From Candidatus Adiutrix intracellularis (GTDB taxonomy: Bacteria > Desulfobacterota > Desulfarculia > Adiutricales > Adiutricaceae), in NCBI GenBank assembly GCA_001577715.1, contig LQAA01000091.1, positions 1-64,000 on the forward strand: a DNA stretch of 64,000 bases. Reading direction: 5' to 3'. The translations under genes were made by a program, and so were the position numbers. The notes beneath the pieces are model-generated. The model was not told the origin of the DNA. It did no database searches and worked only from the letters and a program-made list of their open reading frames with translations. Below, in pieces: positions 39,221 through 49,132 of the stretch (positions are counted from its first letter, which is position 1; each line of letters opens with the position of its first letter).

Positions 39221-39308
39221 CGAATATTATATTCGACCTTTTCTTCTCTCTAAGATTGACGCAGTTTAAATTTTTCTCTTTATTCATTTTTATGGGTGGA
39301 ATTTTTAC

Positions 39309-39337
39309 TTGACAAAAAATCTCCATCCTTGTAATTC
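39309..39337 (+). promoter_or_regulatory. possible promoter of the fumarase operon
   Basis: A perfect TTGACA (39309-39314) is followed after 17 bp by TAATTC, a poor -10 box, about 40 bp before the fumarase alpha start. Confidence 0.4.
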
Positions 39338-39376
39338 GTGGCAAAAGTACCGGAGTAAGGGCCAGGGGGGAAGACT

Positions 39377-40216
39377 ATGTGGAAAGTATCAACGGAACAA
39401 ATCGGGGTTAGAGTGCGAGAGTTGGCTCTGGATATAGCTATTAATCTCTCCTCTCTAGTTGAAAACGATTTGAAAGCAGCCTTAGCTGTCGAAGTCTTCC
39501 CTCCGGCTCGCCGCATTTTGGAACAGATTCTGGAAAATGCTCGCCTGGCTGCCGCCACTCATCTTCCTCTGTGTCAGGACACTGGGTTGATCCAGATTCT
39601 TCTGGAACTGGGTCCGGGGATTTATTTGAGCGGACCGGCCTTATCTAAGGTGGTGGAGGTAGCCGTTCGTTCTGCTTACGCTGATGGGTTTTTGAGAAAA
39701 TCAGCCTGTCAGCCTCTGAGCCGGGAAAATTCGGGTGATAACACTCCGGCTTCGGTGGAGGTCGTTTATAGTGAAAATGAGGGGCTCCGGTTGACCGTTC
39801 TGGCTAAGGGGGGTGGTTGCGATAATACCAGCCGCCTTATGATGCTTAAACCGTCTGAAGGTTGGGCTGGGGTGCGTCGGGTGGTTCTGACGGCTGTGGC
39901 TGAAGCCGGTCCTGGAGCCTGCCCGCCTTTTTATTTGGGGATAGCTGTGGGCGGTACCTTTGAATCGGCTCCTCGGCTGGCTAAGTGGGCTTTAATGGAT
40001 TTAGGAGCGGGAGAGACACCTGAAGAGCCCGGGCTGGCGGCTGAACTTTTAGAAGCTGTTAATGCCACCGGTCTCGGCCCTGCTGGTTTTGGGGGGCGTA
40101 CTACTGCTCTAGGTTTAGCTCTTAAGATTTATCCTGCCCATATTGCTTCTTTGCCGGTTGCGGTGAACATAAATTGCCATAGTTTTCGTCTGCGGCGGGA
40201 GAAACTGGCCCTGTGA
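39377..40216 (+). CDS. class I fumarate hydratase, alpha (N-terminal) subunit
   Basis: The two-subunit class I fumarase hydrates fumarate to malate with a [4Fe-4S] cluster. This 279-residue alpha subunit shows the cluster cysteine motifs: LPLCQDTGLIQILLELG, AKGGGCDNTSRLMML (family GGGSEN), and GACPPFYLGIAVGGTFESA, then ATGLGPAGFGGRTTALGLAL. The serine-glutamate of GGGSEN is changed to GGGCDN, which may be a lineage trait. The ATG at 39377 has a GGGGGGAAG ribosome-binding site. The stop overlaps the beta-subunit start by 4 bp. L(+)-tartrate dehydratase is the close alternative; central metabolism favours fumarase. Confidence 0.87.
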   Translation: MWKVSTEQIGVRVRELALDIAINLSSLVENDLKAALAVEVFPPARRILEQILENARLAAATHLPLCQDTGLIQILLELGPGIYLSGPALSKVVEVAVRSAYADGFLRKSACQPLSRENSGDNTPASVEVVYSENEGLRLTVLAKGGGCDNTSRLMMLKPSEGWAGVRRVVLTAVAEAGPGACPPFYLGIAVGGTFESAPRLAKWALMDLGAGETPEEPGLAAELLEAVNATGLGPAGFGGRTTALGLALKIYPAHIASLPVAVNINCHSFRLRREKLAL

Positions 40217-40764
40217 TCCACCACTTAACCACCCCTCTGGAAGAAACTAGGCTGGCTTCTCTCTTAGCTGGGGATGAAGTTTCGATAAGCGGCCGACTTA
40301 TCGTGGCTCGGGATGTTGCTCACCTTAGGCTACTGGCTGAAATCAGGGCTGGCCGTCCTCTACCCTTCGATCCCCGGGGGCAGATCATATATTATATGGG
40401 CCCTTCCCCTACCCCTCCCGGTCGGGTTATAGGTTCGTCCGGACCTACCACTTCCGGTCGGATGGACGTTTTGACCCCGCCTCTTCTAGATCTGGGCGTG
40501 AAGGGTCTTTTGGGTAAAGGTCGGCGTTCGCCCGAAGTACGGGAGATTTTGTGCCGTCGCCGGGCTATTTATCTGGCGGCTGGGGGGGGGGTAGGTGCGC
40601 TACTAAGTCTCCATATTCTGGAAGCCAAAATTATAGCCTGGCCGGAACTGGGGCCGGAAGCCTTGCGCAGCCTTTGGGTAGATCAGTTTCCAGCTCTGGT
40701 TATTAATGATCTGTACGGGGCCGATTTTTATGATCTCGGCCCGAATAATTATCGGCTTTCTTAA
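40213..40764 (+). CDS. class I fumarate hydratase, beta (C-terminal) subunit
   Basis: The 183-residue protein matches the swivelling C-terminal domain of class I fumarases. GDEVSISGRLIVARDVAHLR, YYMGPSPTPPGRVIGSSGPT, TSGRMDVLTPPLLDLGVKGL, and FPALVINDLYGADFYDLG are typical. The GTG start overlaps the alpha stop (GTGA), indicating translational coupling and stoichiometric synthesis. Together with the alpha subunit it forms the complete enzyme. Confidence 0.88.
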   Translation: MIHHLTTPLEETRLASLLAGDEVSISGRLIVARDVAHLRLLAEIRAGRPLPFDPRGQIIYYMGPSPTPPGRVIGSSGPTTSGRMDVLTPPLLDLGVKGLLGKGRRSPEVREILCRRRAIYLAAGGGVGALLSLHILEAKIIAWPELGPEALRSLWVDQFPALVINDLYGADFYDLGPNNYRLS

Positions 40765-43700
40765 TAGATATATTACGGTATCCTATATAGTTGGTCGAGG
40801 TGAAGCGGGATTAAAGATTTTGTGTTAGATGTGCAGGCGGGTAGCTGTCCTAACGTTTGCGGCGGCGGGACTAATTTTGGGGCTATCTGACTTTCTATTG
40901 ATAAGAACTAGTGAGGAATCTTTAAATTTTTACGGGGAAGCAGGCTAAATTGATCTGCAGCGGTTGGAGAAAAATCTAATTGAAAGAATTCGGATCGACT
41001 TCGCAGAGCTTTTAAATTTGATCTCGTTTATAGTTTTCGTAGCTTCCCAATAATAAGGTGAAGTGGGGGCTTTAGCGACAGAGCATCTTTCTGGAAGACG
41101 GGGTCGAAGTTAATATCCGTGGTGAAGAGTAGGTCGTTATTGTAGATTATGACGTTTTACATCGGGTGGGTCCGTGACTCATCGCCACCCTACTGGAATA
41201 CGAAGCGGATGAGGATTTGTTCGGAAGTAGGCATAGCGGGTTATCGCTTTGATAATCATCGCTAGTCTGGAATCTGATCCCTTAGGTAGAGTATTCTTAC
41301 TGGCGGCGGGGGCATATACTAGTCTTAAAGTTTAAAAAAACGGGCAGCCGGTATTTCTGGTGAAACTGGTTGGGAATAATTCTAACCTCTGGGCACGCCG
41401 GCTCATTGAAGTCGTAGTGACGACTGAGGGGCGGTGGAAAGTTTGGGCTGCTTCTTTTCATCGCTGTCTCGTATGAATCTGAATTTAAAGCGCGATTTAA
41501 AGGAATAGACGTTCGGGCATGTTCTCAGGAAGGCTGAGAACCCTGGTTGGCCTGATGAATTACCTTAAATGGTAGCTAGACATGGCTTTGAATGTGACCA
41601 TTCGGATTAATATTTTTGGCTTGCTCCCGAAACGGGATTAGCTCGATGAATATGTTTCTTATTCGGTGGTTACGGTTGAGTATGGTGAAAGTTCGGCTAA
41701 CGAACTTGCCAACCGTCTAGTTTTTCTGAACTGGTGACTGAAGGGGGTTCTAACCTACGGTGTGAGCTCATAGTAGAGACAGTTAACTAGTTTTATGCTG
41801 CTTCTATGAGGAAGGATCGTTGGCGATCTATGAAACGGCTATCGACCAGAAATTGTGGCGGTGCCGCCCGAGTACTCTAATGATTTTTTTTAGTTAGTTG
41901 CGTTTGGTGTTCGTTCAGTGGAAAGAGATTTTGGAGAAACGGAAACTCTGGGTAGGACAATTAGGGTAGTTATTCTGACTTTATTGGATCTAAATGACTC
42001 TCGTTAGATTGTGGATGTGGGACGGTGGCTCTGCTAACAGCTATTGATTATTCGCTGAATATTTTTGAATTAGGCACTTAGAGAAACTGTCGTTAAATTT
42101 AGTATAAATTTTTGGAAAATTACCTTTGGGTTAAAGCCAAAGTTAAAGTTAGGAATTAACAGAATAGAATTTTAGCTGAATATAGTGAAAAAATAAACAG
42201 TGAAGGTCGTTTTTTCCGAAATAACAGTTAATTATTTAAGTCGGATCGGTATCTCGGCTTGGATCTATTACCAAAAGTTCTGAAGACTTTGGCTGAATAC
42301 GAAGGCGGGGTAGGGTGATTCTGGTTCTTTGCCCGGTTTATCTACGGTGGCGGTTTAGTTGCGGTAATTGATCTTGATGGTGGCCTTCATTTTTTTATCT
42401 AAAAGGGAAACTTTGGGAAGTATTTCCGACCTGGTCTTTAAATACTATTTTAGCTAATGATCTCTCTTTTGGGTGGTCTTTCCTCTTGATTAATCGATCC
42501 CATTTTCAAGCAGGCGCTGATTCTGGATGAGTTCGATCTGAGGACGAGTCGGGTTGGGGCTATTTCACCTGGATTAGTTTAGGAACTGGCCTGGAGCTCA
42601 CCGTCTTTACAGTTGTTCCGGATGATTAATTTACGTAGTTCTAACTGATTACTGATTGTTGCGTTTAAGTTTGACCGATTGGGTCTTCGTAAAAATGCTT
42701 AGTTTGCTATCTGCGAACTTTTTCATTACTTTATTTTTTCTGGCGACGGCCGATAGCTAGCGGTGGTTTATAGCCGTGACTTTTAAATCATGGTCCCCAA
42801 GCTCTTCTCCTTGGTCAGATAAGCCTTAATCTGATAGATATTTGCTATTTATCTTTTGATTATAGCGACCGCTTTCTTTGGGTGGTTGGGGTCGGTGACG
42901 ATTACTTTCCCATCCTCAGACTGTTGGTCTCGTATTAAGTTTTTAGTATAATATCAGAGCCAATTATGTCCTGGCCACGGTCAACATTCTCATCAGGGCT
43001 CGAAAATGATCGTGGTGGCCTAGGCTCTAAGATCTCTATCTATCGAACGCTAACTGTAGGATCGCGTCGATCTCCTCATCTTCGATTATTTTTGGTTTAC
43101 CGATTTTGGGGAAGAGCTTTTTATGATCAAAATAAAAAATTCGTGAACTTATCTCTAACTCTTGACACCATGTTTTATTAGGGAATACCGGTCGATTGGA
43201 TCTTCGTAACCCTGGGCTGGGAAAAAGTGACGGAGAATTAAGACGATAGCCTTCTTATACCCTCAGATTTGTCTGAGTTCGATCGTTTATAACTGGGTTC
43301 AGAAGTTGGTCTTGGTTCCCGAGATTATTGAGCTTAAACTAATTTTCCGTCTGTCTATCGGACGTGGTAGCGCCTTTTATATCTATAGTCTGGCTTCCGT
43401 TGAAGAATTAGCCTTGATATAGGACTGTTCTTAGGACTCGGGGGGTCTGCTCGGGACTTCATTTTTAAACAACGCCGTAAAGGCAGTTATTTTCGGCCAT
43501 TTCGGTGCCCTGCGCCTGGAGATCTGGTGGGAGTTGCTCTCCGATAGATCTCGATGAGATTTTTTTGACCAGAATCGGTTGATAATCGTTGACCCTTCAG
43601 GACTTTTTAAAAGTAGCGTAGTGGAAGAGTTGTACGATTTTTATTGGGCGATCGTTAAATCATCCTCCAGATTATTTCTCTGAGCCGTTTAACGGAAGAC

Positions 43701-45400
43701 TGCCTTACCCTGAGCTTGGCCGCCGTTATTTTAGGTAAGGTCTGTTGATTCTACCGGTTCCGTTTGTAAGCAGCCGTGATTTTTAGTTATCTCCGGTACG
43801 GATTAGTGGTACTGCCTCGGATAAAGAGGTTCCCAACCAAGTAGCGGTTATGGTTATTTTATTCGGTCTGAAGCTCACGAGAAACCAGCTGGGTTAGGAA
43901 TTAAGGTTTTTTTGCGACGGTGTCTCGTAGCTGAGTCCTTTTGTTTCAGAGCGACGGCTCCACCTTAGATTTGCTACTTTAGGGTTTTTAAAATTCCGGT
44001 ACTTTTTAGCGGGCTGAAACTTACGCCCGGTCGCTAGCAAGCTATTTTTCCGCTGATTTTGTCAATTGCAATTAGGTTCAGTCTTTCGTGGGTCAGGCGG
44101 TTTAGTAAGTATAATTTTTAAAGGGGTTGGCATGAAACTAATCAGCGCGACTTAGACCTAAATTTTTTCCACTATTTCTGTTCATTGGTTTGGTGGAGTT
44201 TTTATTTTTACTGGTCATTGTTTTCTTCGGTGCATTTGATAGTTCGGTTATAGTCCTGAAAAATTATTCTGTCGTAGTGAAGTTCGCCTTGTTGGTTCCA
44301 GTTTTGGTTCCGGCCACTCTCTATTTTAAAGATAATAAATTTCCTCTGGAAAAATCTGCCAATCTAGCGGATTTATTGGGGGTACTGGGTTCTTCGAATT
44401 CGGTTGAGAAAGGTTTTTGGGGAAATTATTTTTTACTGCGGCCTAACCAGGATTTTTAACCTTTCGCCCGGAAGTTATGTCAGTTTATGCTAAAATATTA
44501 GCCAATTTCAATGGGCTGGGTGGTAGCCTTAGTGAAGGGCTCCGTCGGCTCTAGAGTATTTATCCGATTATCTCGGATGTTTACATGTAGACTTTGTGAT
44601 GATATTCAGTCGTGCGCATCGTGGTGGAGGAAATCGGGCCAACGCGGGAACTAGTCAGTTATATTTTATGGAATCTGTATCTTAATATTGCCGCTTTCCG
44701 TTCCGGCTTTGTCAGTCGCAATGTGACTAATTGGGATCGCTTAATTAACTAGTCGTTTATTCACTAATTTGAGTCTGGACAATAGCGCGCTGGTCATAAT
44801 ACTTTTGTTTGATTACCAGAATCTGACCGATCTTCCCTCCGAGGTCTTGCTTTAGATCCAGAATTGACCGGAACAGAGAAATTACTTAGATTTTCCGCCC
44901 TACGGTCGCTCGTTTTACTAGGCCGCCAGTCCTATGCCTGGGAACTACTCTCTCGTTAGATATCCTGATGGTTAGAGAAAATCTGCCAGGACTAGACGAA
45001 GCGGTTTTGATTAAATGGCTGAAAATAGATACGGTTGCTATAGTCGGTCTTATGGATGCGTTTAATCTAAATCTTAGGGTGAGCGTACCGAGGCTGATTG
45101 GTTAACCTTATTCAATACCACCTGGTGGTGTTTTCCAGGGATCCTGGTCAGCGTCTATAATTATAGCGACCTATTTATATACGTAGCTAGGTTTTTCTAA
45201 CCAAAGCATCAGCAACTTTTTGGCCACTTTGACGAAAGCCTTTGCAGCCAATATCTTTTTCTTCGCTATTTCGGTTGCTTTGGCGCCTGAAAGAGGCGAA
45301 GCGTCGGGCCCGTTCCGTGGGCTGGAGACGCCGGTGCCGCTGATTCGAGATTTTATCGGGTTTAATTTAAATTTCTGGCGGTAGATGAACTAGTTTATAA
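40765..45400 (+). other. 4.6 kb of decayed genes, unidentified
   Basis: G+C content is higher than in the IS graveyards and the plus strand keeps protein-like runs interrupted by stops, which indicates fairly recent gene death. Examples are MCRRVAVLTFAAAGLILGLS at 40830, VFLVKLVGNNSNLWARRLIE near 41370, KQALILDEFDLRTSRVGAIS near 42520, and a membrane-type run at 44190-44459 (FLFLLVIVFFGAFDSSVIVL). Near 44850 LTGTEKLLRFSALRSLVLLG can be read. I cannot assign any of them. At least three genes, some for envelope proteins, seem to have been here. Confidence 0.5.
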
Positions 45401-45409
45401 AATTTTGTA

Positions 45410-45692
45410 ATTAACTATGGGGCGTATTTTTTTTGCAGGTGAAAGCTTCAAAACTGAGTAGTAAGAGATATGCTTGTTTTATATAGGAAGAGTTGATAGT
45501 CTAGCGTAAAAATTGGAAGAGGGAGTACTTCCTCATGGTGCAAATGGTATTAGCTGTCCAGATGCGCTCTGGTCAATTACGCCTAGTTTCAGAACTGGTT
45601 TCCTGAGTAACGGTCCTGTTCAGAAGCAAAAAACGAATGGTTCACTCAGCCAAATTGTTAGCAAGCTCAATTTTTAAGTTAGTGATGAGGTG
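45410..45692 (-). mobile_element. IS66 transposase C-terminal fragment (minus copy of an inverted pair)
   Basis: Reverse complement of the segment at about 46350-46600, and colinear with 25480-25740. On the minus strand it encodes broken pieces of the NNLAE.TIRF...TQ.ISSETRR C-terminal region. Similarity stops sharply at 45692. Confidence 0.72.
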
Positions 45693-45694
45693 CA

Positions 45695-45988
45695 ATGGCC
45701 CATACTTTGTACTTTCTTTATAGTCTTTTATACCGATATATCGAATTATTGGGAAGACCTATCAATTATAGAGGAATAGTCAATACTTTAAAGAAAGCTT
45801 CCATTACTTCGAAGGGCTCTTATGAAGAGGTCTTAGATATTTTGTCTGAACAGTCCTTGTCAAATATATATGAGATCGGATATAAAGAAAATGATTATTA
45901 TTTTTTTGGCCTAAGTTTTTCAAATATTTTTTTGCGGTGTTTAGAATATCAATTTCGCGATAGTCAGAGGTTCCACAATCAATTTTGA
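45695..45988 (+). CDS. hypothetical 97-residue open frame between inverted IS66 fragments
   Basis: An ATG-started frame of 97 codons runs from the exact edge of the IS66 fragment. The product is rich in Tyr, Leu and Ser, with SYEEVLDILSEQSLSNIYEI and a C-terminal FRDSQRFHNQF. I recognise no family. There is no convincing ribosome-binding site (GATGAGGTGCA precedes it). In such A+T-rich DNA 80-90 codon frames arise by chance elsewhere in this window, so this may be a fragment of a gene interrupted by the IS, or nothing. Confidence 0.25.
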   Translation: MAHTLYFLYSLLYRYIELLGRPINYRGIVNTLKKASITSKGSYEEVLDILSEQSLSNIYEIGYKENDYYFFGLSFSNIFLRCLEYQFRDSQRFHNQF

Positions 45989-46199
45989 GGAAAGATTTTA
46001 TCGAATTGCTCGGCTGTGATTACCATTCATCCTATCAAAAGTGCTCGAATAACTGCCCAGCCTAGGGTAATTTTATCTAGCTCATTTTATTAAGGGCACA
46101 CGATTTTTATTAGAAAATCATAAACTGGAAGTTCGAAGTTATGGATTAAAGCTTCTGTGACAATTGTGATGTTTATTTTAACTTCATTATCGGTTTAGA

Positions 46200-46620
46200 A
46201 TGAAAATTGATGTAATTATATACAACAAATTGCAAAAATGCGGAAAACGTTTACGAAATGAGATCTTCAAGGCTCTAGCGGTAAAAGAAGCCGAAAACTT
46301 AGCCAGGCATTTCCGCAAAGATAATGGTTACTATCCGTGCTTAATCATTAAATTTAAAAATTGAGCTTACTAATAATTTGGCTGAGTGAACCATTCGTTT
46401 TTTGCTTCTGAACAGGACTGTTACTCAGGAAATCAGTTCTGAAACTAGGCGTAATTGACCAGAGCGCATTTGGACAGCTAATACCATTTGCACCATGAGG
46501 AAGTACTCCTTCTTCCAATTTTTGCGCTAGACTATCAACTCTTCTTATATAAAACAGACATATCCCTCACTATTTAATTTGGAAACTTTTACCTGTATAA
46601 AATATGTCCTGTAAATGATT
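46200..46620 (+). mobile_element. IS66 transposase C-terminal fragment (plus copy of an inverted pair)
   Basis: The plus strand reads NKLQKCGKRLRNEIFKALAV, KEAENLARHFRKDNGYY, then NNLAERTIRF-like and TQEISSETRRN, ERIWTANTICTMRKYSFFQF, LRQTINSSYIKQTYPSLFN. This is the standard IS66 C-terminal order (KEA..LA.RF.KN...YF, TNNLAE.AIR, TQGTRSE.GR.W.ERIWT...C..QGRS.F.FL...PSLL). Stops are few, so this copy may be younger than the others. Confidence 0.8.
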
Positions 46621-46846
46621 ACAAAGACTTGTTGGAAATAAATTGTGTTTAAAAATACTGAACAGTAGTATTATTGACTCTTAAGATAGTGCTTTAGGAT
46701 TTATCTTTAAAAATATTTTTTATTTAATATAATTATCGAATAAAGTATTTTACAAAATTATTTAGTCTGGTTATTGCTCTTTTTGGATTTTAGATAAGTA
46801 CTTTAAAATTATACTACTCTGGCTTTAAGCCTGAAAGGATTAACAA

Positions 46847-49054
46847 ATGGATAGCAACATCTCCCCGCGACTCTTCGCTCTGAAACAGTTAGCTACTGGC
46901 TATCGCCGGCCTGATTCTCGCAAGGCCGCTAAAGACATTTTTTCGAATTTTGGTAGAGACGTCTTTAGTCTTCATTTGATGCGGGATAAATTACCTAAAG
47001 ATGTCTTTGAACGGCTCTGCATCATTGGGCGGGACGGTCGGACTCTAGCTGCTCACGATGCTGATACAGTAGCCAGTGTTATGAAGGATTGGGCTATAAA
47101 GCAGGGCGCTACCCACTACACCCATTGGTTTCAACCTATGACTGGCATTACGGCCGAAAAACATGATTCTTTTCTAGCGCTGGCCGGCGACGGCACCGGC
47201 ATCAGTGAATTTTCCGGTAAAAATCTTATTAAAGGTGAACCGGATGCTTCCTCCTTCCCCTCCGGTGGTTTACGTTCCACCTTTGAGGCCCGTGGCTATA
47301 CGGCTTGGGATCCGAGTTCTCCGGCTTTTGTTTCTCGTTATGGCGAGACTGTGACCCTGTGCATTCCTACGGTCTTTTACTCCTATACCGGGGAATCGCT
47401 TGATCGTAAAACTCCCCTTCTGCGTTCTGTTACAGCCCTGTCTAAACAAACAGTGCGCCTGATGAACCTCATTGGCTGTAGCGATTGCGAATCTGTTGAG
47501 CCGCAAGTTGGCGCTGAGCAGGAATACTTTCTAGTCGACCGCCGCCTTTATTCCTGCCGTCCGGATTTGGTTATGAGCGGCCGTACCCTTTTCGGTGCCC
47601 GCGCTCCTAAGGGGCAGCAGATGGAAGATCATTATTTCGCGGCCATTCCCAAACGTATTTTGGCTTTTATGAATGATGTAGAACAGAAACTTTTCGCTCT
47701 GGGGGTGCCGGTCCACACCCGTCACAATGAAGTAGCTCCTAGCCAGTATGAAGTGGCCCCTATTTTCGAACCGGCCAACGTAGCCACCGATCATAACATG
47801 TTAGTTATGGAGGTTCTGGTTCGCACCGCCGAAGATCACGATCTAGCCTGCTTGCTCCATGAAAAACCTTTCAACTGTGTCAATGGCTCCGGTAAACACA
47901 ATAACTGGTCTCTGATGGATAACACCGGTCGTAACCTTTTGGATCCTGGTGCCCAGCCCTGGGATAATCTACCCTTTCTCCTTATTCTAGCCGCTATTCT
48001 GCGGGCTATCCATCTTTATAGTCCTATCTGGCGTCTGGGTATTGTTGGAGCTGGCAACGACCATCGCTTGGGGGCTAATGAGGCTCCGCCGGCCATAATT
48101 TCGGCCTGCATAGGTGACAATCTGGAAAAAGTGTTGGAGGCTATTATCTCTGGCCAAGATAGTTCGAAGGGTGATGTTCAGGAGATCGCCGGAACCTCTT
48201 ACAATTTGGGCGTAAGTTCGCTCCCAAATATTTCCCGAGATACCGCTGATCGCAATCGTACTAGTCCTATGGCCTTTACCGGTAATAAGTTTGAGTTTCG
48301 GGCTCTTGGTAGTTCCCAATCCATGGCTACAATCAACATTAGCCTTAACACTACCGTAGCTAAGGCTATCGGTGATATTGTCGTTAAAATAGAAAAACTA
48401 ATTACCGAAGGCTTATCCGGTTCGGAAGCTGCCTGGAAGCTTCTACCTAAACTTTTTAAAGAACACCAGGTGGCAGTTTTTAATGGTGATAACTATAGCT
48501 CCGATTGGGTCAAGGAAGCAGCCGTACGAGGATTACCGAATCTGAAAGATTCCGTTCAGACTTTAGCCCTCTATGACACCCCGGAAATAATTGAGGTTTT
48601 TGAGAGTCAAGGTGTTTTATCTAAAGCGGAGATTCTGGCCCGTCAGCATATTTTGCTGGAAGATTATATCGGCCGCCTGCTTATTGAAGCTGATCTGACT
48701 CTTTCGCTAGGCCGCACCTCTATTTTTCCCACTGCATTGAAATGGCAGGATAAACTTTACCAGGCCGCTAAGCAGGCCCAGAAATTAGTTAATGAAAATG
48801 GGCCGGAAGCTTCGGCCTGGACTGAGGTTCGTAACCTTACTAACGCTTTGCTCAAGTCCTTAAAAGAACTGGAAACAGTTATTGAGGTTGTCAAGGCTCT
48901 GGAAATGTCGGTTTTGAAAAAAGCTGAAGCCGCTCGCGATCAGATTTTACCGGCCATGAATAAAGTTCGTGATCTAGTTGACCATCTAGAAACTTTGGTT
49001 GATGTAACTATCTGGCCTCTACCCACCTATGCCGATATGTTCTGGAGCATTTAA
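46847..49054 (+). CDS. glnN: glutamine synthetase type III
   Basis: GSIII makes glutamine from glutamate and ammonia with ATP, as a dodecamer of long subunits. The 735 residues fit the family length. Motifs: THYTHWFQPMTGITAEKHDS, EFSGKNLIKGEPDASSFPSG, VGAEQEYFLVD (metal-binding glutamates), TRHNEVAPSQYEVAPIFEPA, CVNGSGKHNNWSL and GAGNDHRLGANEAPPAIIS. An AAGGA precedes the ATG. The gene is flanked upstream by IS66 debris and downstream by sbcD. Its survival points to active nitrogen assimilation, perhaps of host ammonia. Confidence 0.97.
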   Translation: MDSNISPRLFALKQLATGYRRPDSRKAAKDIFSNFGRDVFSLHLMRDKLPKDVFERLCIIGRDGRTLAAHDADTVASVMKDWAIKQGATHYTHWFQPMTGITAEKHDSFLALAGDGTGISEFSGKNLIKGEPDASSFPSGGLRSTFEARGYTAWDPSSPAFVSRYGETVTLCIPTVFYSYTGESLDRKTPLLRSVTALSKQTVRLMNLIGCSDCESVEPQVGAEQEYFLVDRRLYSCRPDLVMSGRTLFGARAPKGQQMEDHYFAAIPKRILAFMNDVEQKLFALGVPVHTRHNEVAPSQYEVAPIFEPANVATDHNMLVMEVLVRTAEDHDLACLLHEKPFNCVNGSGKHNNWSLMDNTGRNLLDPGAQPWDNLPFLLILAAILRAIHLYSPIWRLGIVGAGNDHRLGANEAPPAIISACIGDNLEKVLEAIISGQDSSKGDVQEIAGTSYNLGVSSLPNISRDTADRNRTSPMAFTGNKFEFRALGSSQSMATINISLNTTVAKAIGDIVVKIEKLITEGLSGSEAAWKLLPKLFKEHQVAVFNGDNYSSDWVKEAAVRGLPNLKDSVQTLALYDTPEIIEVFESQGVLSKAEILARQHILLEDYIGRLLIEADLTLSLGRTSIFPTALKWQDKLYQAAKQAQKLVNENGPEASAWTEVRNLTNALLKSLKELETVIEVVKALEMSVLKKAEAARDQILPAMNKVRDLVDHLETLVDVTIWPLPTYADMFWSI

Positions 49055-49068
49055 TTTAAAATCATTCG

Positions 49069-49098
49069 TTGATAATTACTGAAGAGGGGGCTTAAAAT
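49069..49098 (+). promoter_or_regulatory. probable sbcDC promoter
   Basis: TTGATA (49069-49074) and TAAAAT (49093-49098) with an 18-bp spacer lie in the glnN-sbcD gap, 35 bp before the sbcD start codon. Confidence 0.5.
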
Positions 49099-49132
49099 TA
49101 AAGTTCCCTTTCTTTTTTATAGTTTTAAATTT

